NCBI GenBank assembly: GCA_903839675.1
Contig: CAIMDB010000020.1
Span: forward strand, 1 to 41,918
Direction: 5' to 3'
Source: an uncultured Sphingomonadales bacterium
GTDB lineage: Bacteria > Pseudomonadota > Alphaproteobacteria > Sphingomonadales > Sphingomonadaceae
Length of the DNA: 41,918 bases
In this document: piece after piece, positions 23,002 through 30,608 of the stretch
How the letters are laid out: every line of letters starts with the position of its first letter
Position numbering within the stretch: the stretch's first letter is position 1
Made by a program: the position numbers and the translations under genes
Notes under the pieces: model-generated
Told to the model about the DNA's origin: nothing
What the model saw: only the letters and a program-made list of their open reading frames with translations
The model's database searches: none

Positions 23002-25272
23002 ATGCGCCGAATGTCCTTGTTTGCTATTCTTCTTTCCTCAACCACGAGCCTGACGGCCCATGCCCAAAGTGTGCCGGCAGATGAGGTTTCGAGAGAAGAC
23101 GACATCATCGTCACGGCCCAGAAGCGTGAAGAACGCCAGATTGATGTGCCGATTACGCTGTCTGCTATAACGGGCACACGTCTGCGCGAAATTGGTGTCA
23201 ATGATTTGGATGAACTTTCAAACTATATCCCGGGCCTCAACATCCAGGAGCAGAGCGCGAACAACCCCGGCATCGTTATCCGCGGCATTACATCTGACTC
23301 CGGCTCAGCGCAGCAAGGTGCGCGTGTCACGCTCTATTATAACGGCGTTGATATCTCTCGCTCGCGCGGTTCGTATCAGGACATTTACGATATGGAGCGC
23401 ATTGAGGTCGTTAAGGGACCACAAGCGACGCTCTTTGGAACCGCCTCTGCGGTTGGCGCGATCAGCCTGATTTCCGCGCGGCCAGAAGAAGGCTATAGCG
23501 GCGAACTGGCCGGCACTTATGGCAACTTCAATCAATATTCAGCGACCGGCTTTATCAATGCAGGTTCGGAAAAGCTCGCGGGACGCGTGGCCTTTGCCTA
23601 CAAAAAGCGTGACGGCTACGTGAACAATCTGGCTGTTGGCCAAGAGGATCTATACGCTCAGGACCAGTTTGGCGCGCGCGGTTCGCTGCGGTTCAAACCC
23701 ACTGAAGCGATGACGGCTGACCTGATCCTGACCTATGACCGTCAGCGGAACTCAGGCACGCCGTTCATCTCGCTCACCTATCCAACCGCGTCGGGCGCGC
23801 CGAATGCCTTTGGCGATGCAGCGCTTGGCGGCACACCCAATTCCCTCCGCGATCTTGGACTGAGCAAGCTTGGTCTGAAGCGCGATGTCTATGATGCCAA
23901 TTTGACGGTCAACTGGGATATCGCAGACGATTGGACGCTCACTTTGGTCAACGGCTACCGCAAGTTTGACTCGCTTGAAGTCTTCGATGCGGACGGGACA
24001 GCCGCTGAGTATCTTGAATTCGCTGAACTCGCCAAAGGCGATCAGTTTAATCAGGAAACGCGCTTCTCCTACAACAGCGACAACTTCCGTGGATCGTTCG
24101 GGTTCAATTACTTCCACGAAAACGGCGTGCAGAATGTGCCCTTCTCCACAAATGAGAACGTGTTCTTTGCCTGCCTTACAGCAACCGCTGCCACGCGCGC
24201 GCAGTGCGTAGCACCAGGGGGTGGCGTTCCTGCTGCCGCTGCACCACGCATCAACTATACGTCATTCTTTGAAAATCAGGGCCGCAACACGAGCTACTCA
24301 GTGTTTGCTGACGGTACTTGGATCCCGACGCCGCGTCTTGAGATTACGGCCGGTGTCCGCGTGCAGATTGAAAAGCGGCTTTCGGGCTTCCGCGCTGGCG
24401 TGCCGCGTTCAACGTTGACGGGCGGCGCTTCGGTCGTCCCCGGGCAAGTCGATACGGCAGGCCGGACGTTCACGTCTGAGGATAGCTATGCCGACGTGCT
24501 TCCGCGCCTCAATGTGCTGTATAAGTTCTCCGACAATTTCAATGGTTATGCCACCGTATCAAAGGGACGTCGCTCTGCCATCGTCAATGTGGGCGCGCGC
24601 GCCACAGCGGGTGGCCCCGTTGCCAACATTTCGCCGGTTCTTGAGGAAGTGCTCTGGAACTACGAGCTTGGGGTAAAGGGCACAGTCGGTATCGTTTCTG
24701 GATCCATCGGCGTCTATTACCTGACATATGACAATTTCCAGGTGAGCATCATCATCCCGCCAAGCATCGTCGGGGTGACGCAAAGCGCGGGTACGGCGAC
24801 GAACAAGGGCATTGAGGCCGAAGTGAACATCCGCCCTGCATCATGGCTGACAATGTTCGCCAATGGCGCTTACATCGATGGCGGCATCGACAATCGGCCA
24901 GATATCGCGGCAAACTTCCGCGGTGCCAAATTCCGGTTGCAGCCTGACTATCAGGCCGCGGCAGGCTTGATCATTGATGCGCCAATCGGTGGCGTTAACG
25001 TGTTTGCGACGCCAAGCATCACTTATCGGAGCAAGCTGTTCTTCGAAACACCAAACCTTGAAGCGCGAAGCCAAGGGCCAGTGACGCTCGTCAATATCGT
25101 TGGCGGCGTTCGGTTCGCTGACAATCGCTACGAAATCTCGGCCTTTGCGCGCAACGTTTTCAATAAGCGCTATCTTCTCGATGCCGGAAACACCGGTGGG
25201 GCGTTTGGTATTCCGACCTTCATCCCGGGTGAGCCACGGTTCTACGGTTTGAAAATGAGCGCAAAATTCTGA
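23002..25272 (+). CDS. TonB-dependent outer membrane receptor, substrate unknown
   Basis: 756 aa from ATG 23002 (upstream in-frame GTG 22936 gives a non-signal extension and is rejected). A signal peptide (MSLFAILLSSTTSLTAHA) is followed by a TonB-box-like segment DDIIVTAQKREERQ. The plug domain carries LREIGVNDLDELSNYIPGLNIQ, GIVIRGITS and IEVVKGPQATLFGTASAVGAISLIS. The rest is a 22-strand-type beta barrel ending in FYGLKMSAKF with the terminal Phe. It resembles the sphingomonad FecA/CirA-like receptors for siderophores or organic ligands. It is monocistronic: an intrinsic terminator follows and no transport or enzyme gene accompanies it, so the substrate stays open. Confidence 0.93.
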   Translation: MRRMSLFAILLSSTTSLTAHAQSVPADEVSREDDIIVTAQKREERQIDVPITLSAITGTRLREIGVNDLDELSNYIPGLNIQEQSANNPGIVIRGITSDSGSAQQGARVTLYYNGVDISRSRGSYQDIYDMERIEVVKGPQATLFGTASAVGAISLISARPEEGYSGELAGTYGNFNQYSATGFINAGSEKLAGRVAFAYKKRDGYVNNLAVGQEDLYAQDQFGARGSLRFKPTEAMTADLILTYDRQRNSGTPFISLTYPTASGAPNAFGDAALGGTPNSLRDLGLSKLGLKRDVYDANLTVNWDIADDWTLTLVNGYRKFDSLEVFDADGTAAEYLEFAELAKGDQFNQETRFSYNSDNFRGSFGFNYFHENGVQNVPFSTNENVFFACLTATAATRAQCVAPGGGVPAAAAPRINYTSFFENQGRNTSYSVFADGTWIPTPRLEITAGVRVQIEKRLSGFRAGVPRSTLTGGASVVPGQVDTAGRTFTSEDSYADVLPRLNVLYKFSDNFNGYATVSKGRRSAIVNVGARATAGGPVANISPVLEEVLWNYELGVKGTVGIVSGSIGVYYLTYDNFQVSIIIPPSIVGVTQSAGTATNKGIEAEVNIRPASWLTMFANGAYIDGGIDNRPDIAANFRGAKFRLQPDYQAAAGLIIDAPIGGVNVFATPSITYRSKLFFETPNLEARSQGPVTLVNIVGGVRFADNRYEISAFARNVFNKRYLLDAGNTGGAFGIPTFIPGEPRFYGLKMSAKF

Positions 25273-25321
25273 AGCGGCATAAGAACGGCGCGGTGACGCC
25301 ATTACGATAAAACACGATAAG

Positions 25322-25356
25322 CGCCTGGCCAGTGCGGATGCTGGTCAGGCGTTTTT
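25322..25356 (+). terminator. Rho-independent terminator of the TonB receptor gene
   Basis: CGCCTGGCCAG (25322-25332) pairs with CTGGTCAGGCG (25341-25351) with a single G-U wobble around an 8-nt loop and is followed directly by TTTTT (25352-25356). It lies 50 nt after the receptor stop and before the convergent oxidoreductase gene. This is the best intrinsic terminator in the window. Confidence 0.88.
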
Positions 25357-25369
25357 CTGTGAATGTGCT

Positions 25370-26734
25370 CTAGGCAATCCGTGCGCCCTGCCGCAGCAGT
25401 TCCGATTGCACTTTTCCGATATCTACCTCGGCAAAGTCACGGGCGGTTTTCACACCGACCGCTGCGGCCACGCCTGCGCCTTGCCCGGCCACTGCGCAGC
25501 ACATCATGTTGCGGACGGCCGCATGGCTCACCTTGTCGCCGCCGATTACGCGGCCAGTGACAATCAGGTTCTTGATACCCTTGGGCAACATCGACCGATA
25601 CGGCACATGGAAATAGCGGCCTGTGGTCGGTAAAATCAGATAGCCATAGCCATCAATGAATTCCGGGAAGATGCCGACGCTATCGTCAAACCGGCCCTGT
25701 TCCATCACGTCATCGGCCGTCATGTTGAAGACGGCGTCAATCTTGCGCGTGTCGCGGATGCCAAGCGTCATGCCGAAGTTGCGCAGCTTGGCATCCTCGC
25801 AGCCGGGCATGAAGGCCTGGAGCGCGGCAATGGCGTGCATCGCCTGTTTGCGCCCCGCCATTTCGCCATGGGTCAGCGCATCGGGATTGGTGCCGTCGAG
25901 ATAGAGGTGGCACATGTTGAGATAGGTCAGGTCACCCTGATCGGAGACGGTGCCCCACGTGCCGGCCATGGTTTTCACACTGTCTGGGATCAGCCCTGCC
26001 TCCAGCGCCTTCTGGAACGGCTTACGCAGGAAGGGGGAGAACATTTCGTCCTCCTTGCCGCTGGTGATCACTTCCCATTCCCCGCCCACGGCCCAGTCGC
26101 CATAAGTCTGCGGGTCAGCTTTGACTGCATCGATGAAGCGGCCCTTGTTGACCCCGCACATGGAGAACATGACGGAGACGGACATCATCTCGTCCACCGG
26201 ATGCATGTGGGTTGGTGCGCCTGCACGGTGGGCGATGTCAGCGTCGCCCGTCGCGTCAATCACCCGCTTTGCAAGGATCGCCTCGCGGCCTGCCTTGCTT
26301 TCGACGATGACGCCTCGGATCGTGTCTCCCTCCATGATCGGCGCGACGCACAGGCGGTGCAGCATGGGGATGACGCCCGCTTCCTCAACCAGCGTATCGG
26401 CGACGAATTTGAACCCCTCAGCATCAAGGCTGTGGCTGATGGATTGCGGTTCCGGCATGGCCGCGCCCATCGCCTTGGCGCGATCTTCAAATTCCCGCCC
26501 AATACCTTCGCTGTCGATGGTCGCGGGGTGGCGATACCAGGCAAAGCCCTCCACGCCGACCTGCGTGATGTTGCCGCCAAAGCAGCCATAGCGTTCGAGC
26601 AGGGTTGTCTCGACACCCGCCCGTGCCGACGCTAGCGCAGCCGCAAGGCCGCCGGGCCCGGAGCCGACCACGAGCACGTCGGTCTCGCGGATCACGTCGA
26701 TCTGGCGGGCGGGCTCGGTGATGGTGGCGGTCAT
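25370..26734 (-). CDS. FAD-dependent oxidoreductase coupled to betA (FAD_oxidored, PF12831-like)
   Basis: 454 aa. ATG 26734 overlaps the betA stop by 4 nt; the open frame extends upstream only as an alternative reading of betA. A dinucleotide fold with GSGPGG (24-29) and [11 protein letters not shown] is followed by [24 protein letters not shown] and a C-terminal [39 protein letters not shown], which matches the FAD-dependent oxidoreductases of PF12831. The substrate is unknown. Because it is translationally coupled to choline dehydrogenase, it probably acts on choline, betaine or a derivative. It is not part of the classical betIBA set, so a new step in this pathway is possible. Confidence 0.86.
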   Translation of the reverse strand: MTATITEPARQIDVIRETDVLVVGSGPGGLAAALASARAGVETTLLERYGCFGGNITQVGVEGFAWYRHPATIDSEGIGREFEDRAKAMGAAMPEPQSISHSLDAEGFKFVADTLVEEAGVIPMLHRLCVAPIMEGDTIRGVIVESKAGREAILAKRVIDATGDADIAHRAGAPTHMHPVDEMMSVSVMFSMCGVNKGRFIDAVKADPQTYGDWAVGGEWEVITSGKEDEMFSPFLRKPFQKALEAGLIPDSVKTMAGTWGTVSDQGDLTYLNMCHLYLDGTNPDALTHGEMAGRKQAMHAIAALQAFMPGCEDAKLRNFGMTLGIRDTRKIDAVFNMTADDVMEQGRFDDSVGIFPEFIDGYGYLILPTTGRYFHVPYRSMLPKGIKNLIVTGRVIGGDKVSHAAVRNMMCCAVAGQGAGVAAAVGVKTARDFAEVDIGKVQSELLRQGARIA

Positions 26735-28398
26735 CGCTGGCGCGTTTCCCAATCGGGTGCCACGTAGTAAGGGGCGTTGGAGGGGGCCAGCATCGGCTTG
26801 CCGAGGATATGATCGGCGCCCTTTTCCCCGATCATGATCGTCGGCGCATTGAGGTTGCCTGTGGTGATTGTGGGCATGATGCCGCTGTCCACGACGCGCA
26901 GACCCTGAACCCCGATGACGCGAAGTTCGGGATCGACGACGGCCATGGGGTCCTGCGGGCTCCCCATCTTGCACGTGCAACTGGGGTGGAGCGCGCTTTC
27001 GACGTGCTCGGCAATGAACGCGTCGATCTGATCGTCGGTCACGCAATCCGCGCCGGGCTGAATCTCGCGGCCACGGAAAGGCGCGAAAGCGGGCTGCTGA
27101 AAGATTTCGCGCGTCAGGCGGACGCAGGCCCGCATGTCCGCCCAATCATCGGGATGGCTCATATAGTTGAACAGGATTTTGGGCTTTTCGTGCGGGTCGG
27201 TGCTGCGGAGCGTCACCGCGCCGCGGCTCTTGGAGCGCATCGGGCCGACATGGGCCTGAAAGCCATGTTCGGTGGCCAGTGACGACCCATCATAATTGAT
27301 CGCCATCGGGAAGAAGTGATATTGAATGTCTGGATATTTGATCCCGGCGCGGCTGCGGATGAAGCCGCAGCTTTCAAACTGGTTTGACGCGCCGACGCCT
27401 TTGCGCCCGAACAGCCATTGCGCCCCGACCATCGCTTTGCCGAGCAGATTGGCTTTGCCGTAGAGGGTAATCGGCTGGGTGCAGGCCATCTGGAAGTAGA
27501 ATTCCAGATGATCTTGCAGGTTTGCGCCGACGCCCGGGCGGTCTGCGCGCACTTCAATCCCGTGCTCTTTCAACTCCTCTGCAGGGCCGATGCCGGACAG
27601 CTTGAGAAGCTGGACGGAATTGATCGGCCCGCCAGACAGGATGACTTCGCGTGCGGCGCGCAACTGGTGCAGCTTGCCCGCCTGTTCAAATTCGATGCCA
27701 ACAGCGCGTGTGCCCTCAAACAGGATCCGCGTTGCGAGTGCCTGTTCAATGACCTGCAGATTGGGCCGCTTGCGCGCCTCATACAGATAGGCTTTGGCCG
27801 CCGAACAGCGCGTGCCGTTCCGCACGGTCATATCCATCCGGCCAAAGCCTTCCTGAGCGTAACCGTTATAGTCTTCGGTCAGACCATAGCCGGCTTGTTG
27901 CGCGGCATCGAGCCAAGCGTGATGCAGGGGGTTGTCGAGCGGGCCATAGCTTGTCGAGAGCGGACCATCGCCGCCACGATATTCATCGCCGCCTTCGGCC
28001 CGGCCTTCGGCGCGTTTGAAATAAGGGAGCACATCGGCATAGCCCCAGCCGGTGGCGCCGTCCTCATCCTTCCAGCGTTCGAAATCGAGCGCATTGCCGC
28101 GCACATAGACGAGGCCGTTGATCGAGGAGGAGCCACCCAGACCCTTGCCGCGTGGGCAGTTCAGGCGGCGGCCATTGAGGTGCGGTTCGGGCTCACTTTC
28201 ATAGCCCCAATTCCACCTTTTTGTGTTCATGGGGTAGGCAAGCGCTGCGGGCATCTGGATGAAGATGGAACGGTCACTGCCGCCAAATTCAAGCAACACC
28301 ACCTTATGTTTGCCATCCGCGCTCAGGCGGTCGGCGAGCACGCATCCGGCCGACCCTGCACCGACGATGATGTAATCGGCAGCCTCAATAGGGGGCAT
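26731..28398 (-). CDS. betA: Choline dehydrogenase BetA (GMC oxidoreductase)
   Basis: 555 aa, the length of E. coli BetA. ATG 28398 is chosen for its GGAG 7 nt upstream and for [19 protein letters not shown]; it overlaps the end of the preceding gene by 14 nt. FAD motif GAGSAGC at 13-19, the GMC signature [21 protein letters not shown], and the active-site pair H471 (HPSCTCKMG) and N517 (TGNLNAPT) are all present. It oxidises choline to betaine aldehyde, possibly further to betaine, at the membrane. The order regulator-betB-betA matches the classical betIBA operon, supporting BetA rather than another alcohol dehydrogenase. No choline transporter gene lies in the window. Confidence 0.9.
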   Translation of the reverse strand: MPPIEAADYIIVGAGSAGCVLADRLSADGKHKVVLLEFGGSDRSIFIQMPAALAYPMNTKRWNWGYESEPEPHLNGRRLNCPRGKGLGGSSSINGLVYVRGNALDFERWKDEDGATGWGYADVLPYFKRAEGRAEGGDEYRGGDGPLSTSYGPLDNPLHHAWLDAAQQAGYGLTEDYNGYAQEGFGRMDMTVRNGTRCSAAKAYLYEARKRPNLQVIEQALATRILFEGTRAVGIEFEQAGKLHQLRAAREVILSGGPINSVQLLKLSGIGPAEELKEHGIEVRADRPGVGANLQDHLEFYFQMACTQPITLYGKANLLGKAMVGAQWLFGRKGVGASNQFESCGFIRSRAGIKYPDIQYHFFPMAINYDGSSLATEHGFQAHVGPMRSKSRGAVTLRSTDPHEKPKILFNYMSHPDDWADMRACVRLTREIFQQPAFAPFRGREIQPGADCVTDDQIDAFIAEHVESALHPSCTCKMGSPQDPMAVVDPELRVIGVQGLRVVDSGIMPTITTGNLNAPTIMIGEKGADHILGKPMLAPSNAPYYVAPDWETRQR

Positions 28399-30382
28399 CG
28401 ATCTTCTCCATCGCGACATAGACGCTCTTGAGCTGGGTATAATGCTCGATCGCCGCGCGCCCGTTTTCGCGGCCGAGCCCCGATTGCTTGTTGCCGCCAA
28501 AGGGCATTTCAATCGGGGTGATGTTGTAGGTGTTGATCCAGCAGGTGCCCGCCTCCAGCGCCGCGATCACGCGGTGGGCGCGGGTCAGATTGTTGGTGAA
28601 AATGCCGGCGGCCAGACCGAAGCTGGTGTTGTTGGCGCGCGCCACGACCTCGGCTTCATCTTCAAAGTCGAGCACTGCCATGACGGGGCCGAAAATCTCT
28701 TCGCGCACAATCGCCATCTCATCGGTGCAGCCGGTGAAGATGGTGGGTTCGACAAAGGCGCCTTTTGCCAGATCACCCGTCGTCACACGTTTGCCGCCCG
28801 TTAGCATGGTCGCGCCTTGCTGTTGGCCAAGCGCGATATAGCCGAGCACCTTTTCCAGATGCGCCGGGGAGATCAGAGCGCCCATCTGCGTCGCCGGATC
28901 CAGCGGATCGCCGATCACCATCGCTTCGGTTCGGGCCTTCAGCTTGGCGAGGAAGGCATCGCGGACGGACTTGTGGACAAAGACACGCGTGCCATTGGTG
29001 CACACTTCGCCCGCTGAATAGAAATTGGCGAGCAGGGCGCCCGACACGGCTTCATCCAGATCGGCATCTTCGAACACGATCAGCGCGGATTTGCCGCCCA
29101 GCTCGAACGTCACATATTTGAGCGTGCCTGCGGCATCGACCATCACCTTCTTGCCGGTGCCGACTTCACCCGTGAGCGACACCTTGGCGATGTCGGGGTG
29201 GAGGCTGAGCATGCGGCCCGTATCGGCCTTGCCCTGCACAACCTGAAACAGTCCATCGGGCAGGCCTGCATCGCGATAGGCTTTCTCCAGCTCGATGGCG
29301 GTCAGAGGCGTGAGTTCCGCAGGCTTGAAGATCATCGCGTTGCCACAGGCCAGCGCAGGCGCTGATTTCCAGCAGGCGATCTGGATGGGGTAATTCCAAG
29401 CGCCAATGCCAGCAACCACGCCCAAAGGCTCGCGCCTCGAATAGCCAAATGCGCCGCTGCCGAGATCATGATGTTCGCCGGCGATGGTGCGGGCGAGTCC
29501 GGCATAATATTCGATGCAATCCGCACCGGACAGGACGTCTACGGCAATGGTTTCTTGAATGGGTTTGCCAGTGTCCTGTGCCTCGAGCCGAGCGATCGCC
29601 TCATTGCGCTCAACCAAAAGGGCCGCCGCGCGGTGCAGGATACGCCCACGCTCCACCCCGGGGGTCTTGGCCCAGAGCTTTTGCGCCTCGGCGGCACGGG
29701 CTACGGCCTTGTTGACTTCTGCCTGCCCGTCGATCTGGATTGTCGCGAGCACTTGCCCTGTTGCCGGATTGATCGTGTCAAAGCTCGTGGCGGTGGGGGA
29801 GGGCGGGGCGCCCTTCAGATTGCGGGCGATGAAATCAAAGATCAGATCGCGGGCCAGACCATTTTGCAGGGCTGATCCGCCGTTCATCGCCGCGCGCAGC
29901 CAAACGCCATCGACCATCGCGGCGATGGTGTCTGCCATTGGCTGCACGTCGCTGGCGTCGACCAGTTGGCGCAGATCAAATTTCAGATTGGACAGCATCC
30001 GCTGCTGATGCGCGCGTTGCACCCGTGCCAGTTGGGGCACATGCAGTGCCTCTCCCCAGAAGGATAACCAGACACGCGCCGTTTCCTCAGCATAGTCGTT
30101 GTGGCCAAGGTGGGCGTCCACCAAGGCCTCAATGCGCGCACGGGGCCCAGCGGCGAGCCGAAGTCTTGCTGTGGCGTAAGTGTTCAATTGTCGTGCCACG
30201 GATCGGAAGGCCGCTTCAAGCAGCGCATCCTTGCTGCCGAAATAGTGGACGATCAGCGCTGCCGAGACGTCGGCTCGCTGGGAGACCTTGTTGAACGTAA
30301 ATTCAACGATACCATCCTCAGCCAGTGTGGAGACGGCGGCATCGATGAGGTGTTGGCGGCGGGATGCGGATAAATCAGTCAT
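28385..30382 (-). CDS. BetI-BetB fusion: TetR-type repressor joined to betaine aldehyde dehydrogenase
   Basis: 665 aa in one uninterrupted frame from ATG 30382. Residues 1-190 are a full-length BetI-like TetR protein: HTH about 29-52 ([30 protein letters not shown]), [21 protein letters not shown] and [11 protein letters not shown] as in BetI. A short Pro/Ala/Thr linker (191-200) joins directly to BetB, which starts at [16 protein letters not shown] and lacks the usual first ~20 residues of free BetB. ALDH catalytic residues are intact: N330 (WNYPIQ), E427 (FELGGKSA), C461 ([10 protein letters not shown]). No start codon with a ribosome site lies at the junction (29783-29812). The protein should both oxidise betaine aldehyde to glycine betaine and repress its own operon through the palindrome 18 nt upstream. 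Confidence 0.9.
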   Translation of the reverse strand: MTDLSASRRQHLIDAAVSTLAEDGIVEFTFNKVSQRADVSAALIVHYFGSKDALLEAAFRSVARQLNTYATARLRLAAGPRARIEALVDAHLGHNDYAEETARVWLSFWGEALHVPQLARVQRAHQQRMLSNLKFDLRQLVDASDVQPMADTIAAMVDGVWLRAAMNGGSALQNGLARDLIFDFIARNLKGAPPSPTATSFDTINPATGQVLATIQIDGQAEVNKAVARAAEAQKLWAKTPGVERGRILHRAAALLVERNEAIARLEAQDTGKPIQETIAVDVLSGADCIEYYAGLARTIAGEHHDLGSGAFGYSRREPLGVVAGIGAWNYPIQIACWKSAPALACGNAMIFKPAELTPLTAIELEKAYRDAGLPDGLFQVVQGKADTGRMLSLHPDIAKVSLTGEVGTGKKVMVDAAGTLKYVTFELGGKSALIVFEDADLDEAVSGALLANFYSAGEVCTNGTRVFVHKSVRDAFLAKLKARTEAMVIGDPLDPATQMGALISPAHLEKVLGYIALGQQQGATMLTGGKRVTTGDLAKGAFVEPTIFTGCTDEMAIVREEIFGPVMAVLDFEDEAEVVARANNTSFGLAAGIFTNNLTRAHRVIAALEAGTCWINTYNITPIEMPFGGNKQSGLGRENGRAAIEHYTQLKSVYVAMEKIDAPY

Positions 30383-30399
30383 GTCTGCCGCATAACCGC

Positions 30400-30419
30400 T
30401 ATTGAATATCCGTTCAATA
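30400..30419. promoter_or_regulatory. Candidate BetI operator
   Basis: TATTGAA (30400-30406) and TTCAATA (30413-30419) are perfect 7-bp inverted arms with a 6-nt spacer. The 20-bp element lies 18 nt upstream of the BetI-BetB start codon. Size, symmetry and the TTGAA/TTCAA core fit a TetR-family operator, specifically BetI-like, so the fusion protein is expected to bind here. Confidence 0.7.
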
Positions 30420-30608
30420 TAGAGGCCTCTGAGTCTTCGTTTCTTTAAGCCTGCTGGACGATTGGCGCGAAGCCATCCGCGACCGCGCCCGCATTGCCCA
30501 TCCGTAAAAGTTACAGAAATCACACAAATGTCACAGATCGGACATTCAGCTGTAATGGGTTAATCATAGCCCGTTTTGGCAAACAAAATATGCCAACTCG
30601 GGGGTTTT
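30420..30608. promoter_or_regulatory. Divergent spacer between the bet and phytase operons
   Basis: Beyond the BetI palindrome this spacer holds promoters for both directions. GTTACAG (30510-30516) and GTCACAG (30530-30536) form a degenerate direct repeat in an AT-rich stretch. TAATCA (30561-30566) may serve as a -10 for the TonB receptor, and GGGGG (30600-30604) lies 4 nt before its ATG. No clear Fur site was seen. Confidence 0.35.

Noticed and set aside
23002-25272. TonB receptor as the choline or betaine receptor of the bet operon
   Set aside because: It is convergent with the bet operon and separated from it by a strong terminator, and choline crosses porins without TonB.
26735-27145. 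Upstream extension of the FAD oxidoreductase frame into betA
   Set aside because: It is an off-frame reading of betA with Arg/His-rich low-complexity sequence; the true start overlaps the betA stop.
28385-30382. Idea that BetI-BetB is only two adjacent genes whose stop codon was lost through a sequencing error
   Set aside because: BetB lacks its normal N-terminal segment and is joined through a short linker with no initiation codon or ribosome site. A simple base error would leave those elements visible. It still needs confirmation by resequencing.
30383-30523. Upstream extension of the BetI-BetB frame by 47 residues
   Set aside because: The extension runs through the operator palindrome, is Arg/Gly-rich and unlike any TetR N-terminus.
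30510-30536. GTTACAG/GTCACAG direct repeat as a PhoB box for the phytase operon
   Set aside because: The repeats are 20 nt apart and not in the 11-nt period of a Pho box, and the intervening repeat does not match. Phosphate control is likely on functional grounds but this site does not show it.
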